A DNA stretch of 42,358 nt from Deltaproteobacteria bacterium (GTDB taxonomy: Bacteria; Desulfobacterota; Syntrophia; Syntrophales; UBA2210): contig JAFDAI010000010.1 of NCBI GenBank assembly GCA_019313905.1, forward strand, positions 1 through 42,358, written 5' to 3'. A program made the position numbers and the translations under genes. The notes under the pieces were generated by a model, which saw nothing but the letters and a program-made list of their open reading frames with translations, made no database searches and had not been told where the DNA came from. Below are positions 8,077-15,212 of this stretch, one piece after another. The first letter of the stretch is position 1. Each line of letters starts with the position of its first letter.

Positions 8077-8979
8077 TTATACCTTGTGTTTCTCAGATCG
8101 CCCCAGAATGCCCGCGGGCCTGAAGATCAGAATAAGCACAAGAAACAGGAAGGCGAAGACGTCTTCATAATCACTCGAGACATATCCGGTAGCAAAACTC
8201 TCTGTCCAGCCCAGGACAAAACTGCCGAGAACGGCCCCGGGAATGCTTCCTATCCCACCAAGCACCGCGGCAACAAATGCCTTTATTCCCGCTATGAAAC
8301 CGATATAGAAATTAATCATGCCGACATGAGAAGCTATAAGCACTCCTCCTATTGCAGCCGTCGCCGAGCCCACGATAAATGTGACGGAAATAACGCGATT
8401 TACATTAATACCCACCAGCATCGCCATCGTCTTATCCTGGGATGTCGCCCGCATCGCCTTGCCGATCTTCGTAAACTTTATCATGATGGTAAGAAGAACC
8501 ATAACAACAGCCGTCGTTATGAGGATAACGATCTCCGTCGAACCGATGATGTGTGCGTACGGCTCCATAAACTCAAAGTCAGGAATCAGGCTCGGAAAGG
8601 GCAGGAAATCGGATGTCTGCGCCAGGAGTACATAATTCTGTAGAAACAGAGACATCCCGATGGCGCTGATGAGGGCCGAAAGACGGGGCGCGTTGCGCAG
8701 CGGTTTATAGGCTATCTTTTCAACAGTATAGCCATAGGCGCTCGAATATATGACAGCAATCACTCCGGCTATCACAAGTATGGCAATCGTGTTCATACCC
8801 ATAAGGGTAAGAACGGATATCACGATCAGCGCGGTAAATGCGCCGATCATGTAGATCTCACCATGGGCAAAATTTATCAGCTCAATAATGCCATATACCA
8901 TGGTATAGCCGAGGGCAATAAGGGCGTAAATACTCCCGCGGGTAAGCCCGCCCAGAAACAGCTCCAGAAAATAATCCAT
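8077..8979 (-). CDS. livH: Branched-chain amino-acid ABC transporter permease LivH
   Basis: The partner permease, 300 residues and almost entirely hydrophobic. Family blocks are GLTRGSIYALIALGYTMVYGIIELINFAHGEIYMIGAF at the N-terminus, KAMRATSQDKTMAMLVGINVNRV in the cytoplasmic loop, and AAVLGGIGSIPGAVLGSFVLG near the C-terminus. The gene follows livK, from which it is separated by a 121-bp spacer containing a strong hairpin. Confidence 0.95.
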   Translation of the reverse strand: MDYFLELFLGGLTRGSIYALIALGYTMVYGIIELINFAHGEIYMIGAFTALIVISVLTLMGMNTIAILVIAGVIAVIYSSAYGYTVEKIAYKPLRNAPRLSALISAIGMSLFLQNYVLLAQTSDFLPFPSLIPDFEFMEPYAHIIGSTEIVILITTAVVMVLLTIMIKFTKIGKAMRATSQDKTMAMLVGINVNRVISVTFIVGSATAAIGGVLIASHVGMINFYIGFIAGIKAFVAAVLGGIGSIPGAVLGSFVLGWTESFATGYVSSDYEDVFAFLFLVLILIFRPAGILGRSEKHKV

Positions 8980-9030
8980 CTTAAATAAATCTATCCCCTA
9001 ACCTTACCTATTCCAGGTTATTAGATATCA

Positions 9031-9072
9031 ATAAATCAGGGGTCAGGCTTTTACACCTGCCCCCTGATTTAT
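9031..9072. terminator. Strong stem-loop between livK and livH (partial terminator or processing signal)
   Basis: ATAAATCAGGGG (9031-9042) pairs with CCCCTGATTTAT (9061-9072). After one mismatch CAGG/CCTG extends the stem, leaving an 8-nt loop. On the minus strand it lies 29 bp after the livK stop and before livH. The 3' side is AT-rich rather than a clean T-run. Such a hairpin would allow more livK than permease mRNA. Confidence 0.6.
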
Positions 9073-9100
9073 TTTAATATGTACTTTTGTACTCTTTGCG

Positions 9101-10234
9101 TTAATTCAGTTCGACATACTTGCCGTCCTGCACCTGATATATAGAAAAGCCGATTCCTATGGCATCTCCCTTATCATCAAACTTGATCTTTCCAAGAGGT
9201 GTCTCAACATATTCGGTCTTCAGGGCCTTTGATACCGCATTGTAATCGGTCGATCCCGCTTTCTCAATCGCGTTCAGCAGGGCCTGTGTCGCGGCATACG
9301 CATTGAGGAAAAATGCACCAGGATCAGCGCCATATGCTTTTTTATGCGCTTCGACAGCAGCAATCGCCAGAGGATTCGAAGATGTGTCTCTCGGACCGGT
9401 GGCATAGACACCTTCCGCGTATTTGCCAGCAACCTTGATAAAGGTATCGTCCTTAACACCATCATCAGAAATAAAGGCCGTCTTCATCCTTTTTTTGCGC
9501 ATCTGCATGATAATCTTCGACGCCTCAGGATGATAACCACCGAATATTACCGCATCCGCTTTTGAACGCCTTATCTTCTGAACAACCGCTGAATAATCGA
9601 CAGCGCCCGGTGTGACACCTTCATACAGCACCACTTTGGCTCTGGGGTCTTTCTCAATAAAGTCCTTCGCGAACTCCGCCAATCCCTTGCCGTAATCGCC
9701 CTTGTCATGCAGTACGGCAATCTTCTTGGCTTTCAATACATCAAGCGCGTAATCCACCTCAAGCCGTGCCTGGGCATCATCCGAGGCAATAGTCCTGTAA
9801 AAATTGGGGTAGTCACCGCTCTGTGTCAGGGGCGGATTGGTCGCAGATGGCGACATACAAATAACGTTCTCACCTCTGTATATGCCGAGAGCGGCCTTGG
9901 TGGCGCCGCTGCAGATGTGTCCCATCACAACATCAACACCCTGAGACAGCAACTTTGTGGCCGTGTTTGTGGCAACTTCCGGTTTGCATACGTCATCTTC
10001 CACGAGGAGAACGACCTTCTTACCCAGGATTCCCCCCTTCGCGTTGACATCTTTGACCACAAGCTCAGCAGCCTTTATGGAAGGTATACCATAGGATGCA
10101 AGGTCACCACTGTGGGCACCGGCGACACCCAGTTTTATCGTATCATCAGCTGCGAGTCCGGCTCCCGGTATCATGGATACTGCAAATGCCAAGACAATTG
10201 CAGCGATAAAAACTTTCCCGAAATAGTTTTTCAT
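9101..10234 (-). CDS. livK: Branched-chain amino-acid-binding periplasmic protein LivK/LivJ
   Basis: Periplasmic solute-binding protein of the leucine/isoleucine/valine-binding (type I) family, delivering ligand to LivHM. A Sec signal peptide is visible: MKNYFGKVFIAAIVLAFAVSMIPGAGLA, likely cleaved before ADDTIKLG (about residue 29). Family blocks include KLGVAGAHSGDLASYGIPSIKAAELVVKDVNAKGGILGKKVVLLVEDD and the hinge-region stretch around NFYRTIASDDAQA. Length 377 is typical. RBS AAGGGGAG precedes the ATG. It is the first gene of the operon with a recognisable promoter upstream. Ligand cannot be fixed from sequence. Confidence 0.94.
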   Translation of the reverse strand: MKNYFGKVFIAAIVLAFAVSMIPGAGLAADDTIKLGVAGAHSGDLASYGIPSIKAAELVVKDVNAKGGILGKKVVLLVEDDVCKPEVATNTATKLLSQGVDVVMGHICSGATKAALGIYRGENVICMSPSATNPPLTQSGDYPNFYRTIASDDAQARLEVDYALDVLKAKKIAVLHDKGDYGKGLAEFAKDFIEKDPRAKVVLYEGVTPGAVDYSAVVQKIRRSKADAVIFGGYHPEASKIIMQMRKKRMKTAFISDDGVKDDTFIKVAGKYAEGVYATGPRDTSSNPLAIAAVEAHKKAYGADPGAFFLNAYAATQALLNAIEKAGSTDYNAVSKALKTEYVETPLGKIKFDDKGDAIGIGFSIYQVQDGKYVELN

Positions 10235-10287
10235 AATTTTTTCTCCCCTTCTTATTGTTTTATAATCATAAATCTTGAAAACTCCTC

Positions 10288-10316
10288 CTTATAGTGGGAT
10301 AAAAAAGTCAAGTCAA
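10288..10316 (-). promoter_or_regulatory. Predicted sigma-70 promoter of the liv operon
   Basis: On the minus strand a -35 TTGACT (10311-10316) is followed by a 17-nt spacer and -10 TATAAG (10288-10293). The -35 lies within three overlapping tandem TTGAC copies. The leader then contains GGAGGAG and a five-codon ORF (MIIKQ, 10269-10252) before the livK RBS. Whether that mini-ORF is translated is unknown. Confidence 0.6.
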
Positions 10317-10439
10317 GTCAAAAACATATAAATATCAGATAAGAATCAAAAATGTGCTATCTTTTTACGATTTAAAGATCAAAAGTGTGTGTTGAATGGG
10401 TTTAGATTATGGCAGAACGGTTGTGCAGGTGATTCACCA

Positions 10440-10565
10440 ATGAACAGGGTCAAATTCATATCGGATTCTGACGGACAAGTCACTGTTGCAACTGAACTCC
10501 AAATGATATATGTTCCACAACAACAAAGACAATGGCACATCCGTACCTCGAAACAGAAAGAGTAA
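10440..10565 (+). CDS. Possible small protein, 41 residues, unknown
   Basis: An ATG at 10440 is preceded by AGGTGA at a 7-nt spacing and opens a 41-codon frame (MNRVKFISDSDGQVTVATELQ...). It ends 5 bp before the internal ATG of the next small ORF. I do not recognise it. Support is only the ribosome binding site and the packed arrangement with the genes downstream. It overlaps the longer version of the next ORF in another frame. Confidence 0.25.
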   Translation: MNRVKFISDSDGQVTVATELQMIYVPQQQRQWHIRTSKQKE

Positions 10566-10570
10566 TCGAT

Positions 10571-10777
10571 ATGGCCGACTCCGAGTTTTTAAGGGAATTC
10601 CAAAAGAAAGTTGAAACCAAGATAAGGGAAAACGAAATATCTGTGGTCCAGTACTGGCACGAGCGGCTCGGCAGATTGGTGTCCATGAAACCTGACGGTA
10701 TTGCATCTCTCCAGCTGGAGATAAGAAGGGTGTACGATATGATGGAGAACAGGATCAAGACACTTAAGAAGGGTTAA
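10571..10777 (+). CDS. Small helical protein of unknown function, upstream of HD hydrolase
   Basis: Begins MADSEFLREFQKKVETKIRENE and continues as a mainly helical, charged 68-residue protein rich in K, R and E, including VQYWHERLGRLVSMKPDGIASLQLEIRRVYDMM. An upstream ATG at 10532 in the same frame would add 13 residues. Neither start has a strong ribosome binding site, and the shorter one is preferred because the 41-codon ORF would end just ahead of it. It stops 1 bp before the HD-hydrolase start, so the two are likely co-translated. Not recognised as a known family. Confidence 0.55.
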   Translation: MADSEFLREFQKKVETKIRENEISVVQYWHERLGRLVSMKPDGIASLQLEIRRVYDMMENRIKTLKKG

Positions 10778-10778
10778 T

Positions 10779-11357
10779 ATGAAAGATATAGCAAATTTTC
10801 TGTTCGAGGCGGGAATGCTGCAAAAGACACCGAGGTCTGGTTTCCAGTTCCTGGGGTCTGGCTGCGAATCGGTAGCGGAACACGTACTGCGGACGATCTT
10901 CATCGGCTATACCCTGTGCAAGCTGGAACCCGAAGTGGATGAATCAAGAGTCCTGAAATTGTGTCTGGTTCACGACCTTCCGGAGGCAAGGACCGGCGAC
11001 ATGAACTACGTCAACAAAAAATATGTAGATGTGGATGAAAAAAAAGCAGTTGACGAACTTGCGGAAACCCTCTTTTTCGGAGATGAAATAAGATGCGCTA
11101 TAAACGAGTTCAATGAAAAAAAGACCAGAGAATCTATTATAGCACATGACGCCGATCAACTGGCGCTGATCCTTCAGTTGAAGGAATATGATGATCTGGG
11201 CAACAAGTACAGCAAAGACTGGATAGGCTTTGCCATCAAAAGACTTTGCACAGATACCGCAAAAAAGCTGGCGAAGGCTATAACCGAGACAGATTCGTCC
11301 GAGTGGTGGTTCAAGGATAAAGGTGACTGGTGGGTAAATGCAAACAATAACCGGTAG
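10779..11357 (+). CDS. HD-domain hydrolase (YfbR/HDDC2-like nucleotidase family)
   Basis: A 192-residue protein of the HD_3 type, a family that includes 5'-deoxynucleotidases acting on dNMPs. The metal-binding pattern is visible as SVAEHVLR (H35), LVHDLPEA (H65, D66, E69) and a later IAHDADQLA (D124/D126). The RBS AAGAAGGG overlaps the end of the preceding small ORF. A lipoprotein gene follows after 10 bp. The nucleotide substrate is inferred from the family only. Confidence 0.82.
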   Translation: MKDIANFLFEAGMLQKTPRSGFQFLGSGCESVAEHVLRTIFIGYTLCKLEPEVDESRVLKLCLVHDLPEARTGDMNYVNKKYVDVDEKKAVDELAETLFFGDEIRCAINEFNEKKTRESIIAHDADQLALILQLKEYDDLGNKYSKDWIGFAIKRLCTDTAKKLAKAITETDSSEWWFKDKGDWWVNANNNR

Positions 11358-11367
11358 TGGCTATATT

Positions 11368-12141
11368 ATGAAAAATAAAACATTTAAATATTTGATTCTC
11401 CTGTCAATGATAACCGGCATGATATTTCTCACAGGCTGCGCCACAAACCACCAAAGCAGAGCGAAGGCAGCCAACCATGTCAATATGGGCAACGCCTATC
11501 TTAAATCGGGACAATTCCCCCCGGCCCTCAGGGAATTTCTTGCGGCACAGCGTCTTTCACCGGATGATCCGGAAATACGCTACTATACCGGACTTTCATA
11601 TTACGGAAACGGCATGAGGGAAGAGGCAAAGAGGGAATTCAAAAAGGCCCTGTCCATAAAACCCGATTATTCGGAGGCACACAACTATCTGGGAACCATT
11701 TATCTGGGAGCTGGTCTTTACGACAGTGCAATAGAAGAATTTGACCTGGCTCTCTCGAATATGCTTTACGAAACCCCGGCCATAGCGCTGAACAATATCG
11801 GCTGGGCATATTACAAAAAGGGAGATTACAAGACAGCGCTGACAAAATACAAATCAGCGCTTAAAAGAGAACCCAACACGATGATATTTCCACTAATCCA
11901 GAAAAACATGGGGATCGCATATCTTGCCGGGCATAATATCACCGGGGCAATACACTGCCTGAAAAAATCCATCGATATGGCGCCCGGCATGATCGAATCG
12001 CGATACTGGCTGGGAATAAGCTACTTGGAAGTGGGAAACAAGAAAAAGGCAGTTGAAGAATTGCGATCCGTTATTGCGGCCAATCCGGAATCAGTGTTCG
12101 GATTAAAAGCAAAGGAAAAACTGGACTGTATTTCACCGTAA
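11368..12141 (+). CDS. TPR-repeat lipoprotein (PilF/NlpI-like)
   Basis: The start at 11368 (MKNKTFKYLILLSMITGMIFLTGC) gives a clean lipoprotein signal with lipobox LTGC and lipidated C24. An upstream ATG at 11338 overlaps the HD gene and would spoil the signal. The mature part consists of about five to six tetratricopeptide repeats, for example HVNMGNAYLKSGQFPPALREFLAAQRLSPDDPEIRYYTG and AHNYLGTIYLGAGLYDSAIEEFDLAL. It ends with a YfiO-like ANPESVFGLKAKEKL. Such proteins are outer-membrane-anchored scaffolds, e.g. for type IV pilus secretin assembly. No pilus genes are nearby, so the role here is open. Confidence 0.85.
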   Translation: MKNKTFKYLILLSMITGMIFLTGCATNHQSRAKAANHVNMGNAYLKSGQFPPALREFLAAQRLSPDDPEIRYYTGLSYYGNGMREEAKREFKKALSIKPDYSEAHNYLGTIYLGAGLYDSAIEEFDLALSNMLYETPAIALNNIGWAYYKKGDYKTALTKYKSALKREPNTMIFPLIQKNMGIAYLAGHNITGAIHCLKKSIDMAPGMIESRYWLGISYLEVGNKKKAVEELRSVIAANPESVFGLKAKEKLDCISP

Positions 12142-12322
12142 GGGTCTGTCATGAAATAAGCATTGCAATTAGGCGCTCAGATTTAGGTCAGGTTTAGTCG
12201 ATACGAGTGAGCAAAACCGCAAGAATAGCAGGGCTCTTTTGAGGATTTTGCGATTAAGAATCGGCTAAAAATGGCCTGAAGATGAGATGCATAAATGTGA
12301 TACTTATTTCATGACAGACCCT
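12141..12322. mobile_element. 182-bp MITE-like palindromic element
   Basis: Perfect 20-bp terminal inverted repeats, 12141-12160 (AGGGTCTGTCAT...) and 12303-12322, bound the element. The interior continues as an imperfect palindrome (for example GGTTTAGTCGAT against TTTTTAGCCGAT, and GCAAAACC against GGATTTTGC). The whole element could therefore fold into one long hairpin. It has no coding capacity. Its left end abuts the stop codon of the TPR lipoprotein gene. Direct target duplications are not obvious beyond two or three bases. Confidence 0.75.
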
Positions 12323-12460
12323 AAACCTGCGCCAGAGTAAAATTCCAAATTAGAAGTATGTTGTGAACCGTCGCAGTTGAAATCATTGTTTCCATATTGT
12401 CTCAATACAGACAAGCTATCAATAATTCGACATGCCACGACGGTTTCTGGTCTTCTTGTC

Positions 12461-12489
12461 TTGACAGGACATGAAAATTGCCTTAGATT
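12461..12489 (+). promoter_or_regulatory. Predicted sigma-70 promoter for the GerMN / EF-G / activator operon
   Basis: A perfect -35 TTGACA (12461-12466), a 17-nt spacer and -10 TAGATT (12484-12489) precede AGAGGA (12505-12510). It lies inside the longest open frame of the next gene, which supports the later start at 12522. The 138 bp between the MITE and this promoter (12323-12460) show nothing recognisable. Confidence 0.65.
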
Positions 12490-12521
12490 TGGCGCGCTTT
12501 TCACAGAGGAATAAACTTATT

Positions 12522-13151
12522 ATGGGATCAAAGAAAAAGTCAAAATCCAAACAGATAAAGGCAAAACAGAAGAAGAAGAAGATCCAGATATTTTATCTTT
12601 CACTAATCACCCTGATTGGCGTGGGATTTCTTGTCTTCTTTTTTCTTTCACTGTTTGATTATATATATCCTCCCGCCGATGGCAAAAGAGCCGCGATAGT
12701 CCCAATGGTAAAAAAAGAAAAACAAAAGGTAAAATTGTATTTCTCCGATCCTAACGAGCGATTCCTCATTCCTGAAGACAGGTATATTCCAGACGTAGAA
12801 TCCTCTAACGATAAGGTCAGAAAGTTGGTAAAGGCCTTAATCAGCGGTCCCGGTACCGCCGATCTGGCAAAAACACTTCCAGGAAAAACATCTCTCAGAG
12901 AAGTTAAGATAAAGGATGGAATAGCCTATATAGACTTCGACAGGAACCTGATTGACTTTCATCCCGGAGGAAGCGCCAGTGAAATGTTAACCATATACTC
13001 TCTGACTAATACCATCATCATTAATGTGCCATCCGTCAAAGAAGTAAAAATACTGGTAGACGGCAAGAGCCTGAAAACAATAAAAGGCCACATAGACACC
13101 AGTAAGCCATTCACTATAAACAGGGAATTAATAGTAGGAAATCACTCTTAA
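12522..13151 (+). CDS. GerMN-domain membrane-anchored protein
   Basis: The 209-residue product starts MGSKKKSKSKQIKAKQKKKK, a strongly basic cytoplasmic tail. A single transmembrane segment follows (about residues 25-47, FYLSLITLIGVGFLVFFFLSLF). The exterior GerMN (Germane) domain comprises VKLYFSDPNERFLIPEDR, LVKALISGPG, LREVKIKDGIAYIDFDRNLIDFHPGG and ILVDGKSLKTIKGHIDTSKPF. GerMN domains occur in spore-germination proteins but also in non-sporulating bacteria as cell-envelope proteins of unknown role. No sporulation genes are seen here. The ATG at 12522 is preferred over 12471 because the predicted promoter overlaps the earlier start. EF-G follows 12 bp later. Confidence 0.8.
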   Translation: MGSKKKSKSKQIKAKQKKKKIQIFYLSLITLIGVGFLVFFFLSLFDYIYPPADGKRAAIVPMVKKEKQKVKLYFSDPNERFLIPEDRYIPDVESSNDKVRKLVKALISGPGTADLAKTLPGKTSLREVKIKDGIAYIDFDRNLIDFHPGGSASEMLTIYSLTNTIIINVPSVKEVKILVDGKSLKTIKGHIDTSKPFTINRELIVGNHS

Positions 13152-13163
13152 GAACATAACAAT

Positions 13164-15194
13164 ATGGCTATCACAAAACTTTCAAAAATAAGAAATATAG
13201 GGATAGTTGCCCATATCGACGCGGGGAAGACAACCGTCACGGAGAGAATTCTCTACTACACCGGCAAGACCCACAAGCTGGGCGAAGTGCATGACGGTGA
13301 GGCGGTTATGGACTGGATGGCGCAGGAACAGGAAAGGGGGATAACCATTACCTCCGCAGTCACTACCTGCCACTGGAAAGACAACGAGATACATATAATT
13401 GACACCCCCGGACATGTAGACTTCACCATAGAGGTTGAACGATCTCTTAGAGTACTGGATGGAGTACTGGCAGTATTCTGCGCCGTTGGAGGAGTGGAAC
13501 CACAATCGGAGACCGTGTGGCACCAGGCAGATAAATATGGCGTTCCCAAGATAGCATTCATCAACAAGATGGACAGGGTGGGTGCGGATTATTACGGCAC
13601 GATAAAAATGATGGGAGAAAGATTCAACTCCACACCTCTTCCGGTTCAGATACCCTATATGAAAAATGAGGCATTCCAGGGAGTAATTGACCTTATCGGA
13701 CAGAAAATGATTACATGGGATGAAGACAATCTAGGGTTGTCATATGATATTTCTGACATTCCTGTCGGTATGCTGCCCGAAACAGAAAAATACCGCGAAA
13801 AACTCATTGAAACACTCGCAGAGATTGACGATGCTATCGCCGAAAAATATTTAGAGGGAAGCGAGATTACCGAAAAGGAGATCATCGAATCGATCAGGAA
13901 TGCGACACTTCTACTAAAAATAGTACCTGTAATGTGCGGTACAGCCCTGCGAAATAAGGGGATTCAACTAATCCTTGATTCCATCGCCAATTTTCTGCCA
14001 TCCCCTGAAGACATACCACCCGTTGAAGGCATTAATCCTGAAACTAAAACTATTGAAAAGCGTCGCAGCAATGTGAAAGATCCGCTCGCAGCACTCGCAT
14101 TCAAGGTCATGCTCGATGAGGGAAGAAAAATCACCTATATGAGAATCTATTCCGGCAAAATAAAGGCTGGGGAAGATATATATAACGCAAGTAAGGGGGA
14201 AAAAGAAAAGGTCTCCAGGCTTCTGAAAATGCACTCAAATAAGAGAGAACGTGTCGCTGAAGCCGTAGCCGGAGATATAATAGCGGTGATAGGTCTGAAA
14301 GATACCTCTACCGGGGATACTATATGTGATGAATCTGATCCGATTATTCTGGAACCGATAGAATTCTACGAACCGGTAATCAGCCAGGCAATCGAGGCTA
14401 AAACACCCGGAGACCAGGAGAGACTCTCATCCGCCCTTACAAAACTGGCAAGCGAAGACCCCACTCTCAAGATCAAATATGACAACGAAACGGCACAGAC
14501 TATCATCTCTGGAATGGGCGAACTCCATCTTGAAATCATCACCGATAGACTCATAAGAGAGTTTCACACCAATGTGAATATAGGCAAACCCAAGGTCGTC
14601 TACAGAGAAACTATAGAAGAAGAAACAGACGTCGAAGAGATATTCGACAGGAAACTTGGTGACAAAAAACATTTCGGCCATGTTACCCTGCATCTGGAAC
14701 CCAATGAACGGGGCAGTGGACTGGAACTAATCGATGAAATCAAAGATGAAGTGATCCCGGAAGAGTTTCACTCTACTATAGAGAAAGGTGTCCGGGATGC
14801 CGCTCTCAGCGGTATTGTAGCGGGCTACCCGGTTGTTGATGTTATTATAAGAATCACCGGGGGCTCTTTCAGGGAAGCAGACTCAACGGAATTAGGCTAC
14901 AAAATAGCCGCTTCAACAGCCTTCTCAAACGGGTGCTCGCGCGCAAAGCCCATCCTGCTGGAACCCATGGTTGAGGTGAATATAATAACACCAGGTGAGT
15001 TTATGGGCGAAGTCATCGGAAATATCAACTCGAGAAAAGGGGAAGTCAAAAGCATAAACCACAAGGGTTCCGTCAGCGAGATAAGTGCCCACGTTCCCCT
15101 GAAACAAATGTTTGGATATTCGACAGACCTGCGTTCAGTTACCCAGGGAAGGGGAACCTTTTCAATGCAATTCTTGAGATATGATAAAGCATAA
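13164..15194 (+). CDS. fusA: Elongation factor G paralogue (EF-G2-like)
   Basis: A translational GTPase with all five EF-G domains: G1 [10 protein letters not shown]2 around [21 protein letters not shown], domain III ([10 protein letters not shown]), domain IV and the C-terminal domain V ([31 protein letters not shown]). It has 676 residues against about 690-700 for the canonical factor. At the start of domain IV the usual SGGRGQYGHV is replaced by [13 protein letters not shown], and the gene is not next to rpsL, rpsG or tuf. Both points suggest a second, specialised EF-G. Deltaproteobacteria are known to carry split spdEFG1/spdEFG2 types, one for translocation and one for ribosome recycling. 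Which applies here needs a tree. Confidence 0.88.
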   Translation: MAITKLSKIRNIGIVAHIDAGKTTVTERILYYTGKTHKLGEVHDGEAVMDWMAQEQERGITITSAVTTCHWKDNEIHIIDTPGHVDFTIEVERSLRVLDGVLAVFCAVGGVEPQSETVWHQADKYGVPKIAFINKMDRVGADYYGTIKMMGERFNSTPLPVQIPYMKNEAFQGVIDLIGQKMITWDEDNLGLSYDISDIPVGMLPETEKYREKLIETLAEIDDAIAEKYLEGSEITEKEIIESIRNATLLLKIVPVMCGTALRNKGIQLILDSIANFLPSPEDIPPVEGINPETKTIEKRRSNVKDPLAALAFKVMLDEGRKITYMRIYSGKIKAGEDIYNASKGEKEKVSRLLKMHSNKRERVAEAVAGDIIAVIGLKDTSTGDTICDESDPIILEPIEFYEPVISQAIEAKTPGDQERLSSALTKLASEDPTLKIKYDNETAQTIISGMGELHLEIITDRLIREFHTNVNIGKPKVVYRETIEEETDVEEIFDRKLGDKKHFGHVTLHLEPNERGSGLELIDEIKDEVIPEEFHSTIEKGVRDAALSGIVAGYPVVDVIIRITGGSFREADSTELGYKIAASTAFSNGCSRAKPILLEPMVEVNIITPGEFMGEVIGNINSRKGEVKSINHKGSVSEISAHVPLKQMFGYSTDLRSVTQGRGTFSMQFLRYDKA

Positions 15195-15212
15195 ATACCC
15201 CGAGGCAGTCTT

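Noticed and set aside
10396-10440. Open stretch reading MGLDYGRT, reminiscent of the RuvX/YqgF N-terminus
   Set aside because: Only about seven residues match before a stop and nothing further of the family follows in any frame; treated as chance.
12304-12504. Minus-strand 66-codon frame to the right of the MITE
   Set aside because: It runs through the MITE end and the predicted promoter, and has no recognisable content.
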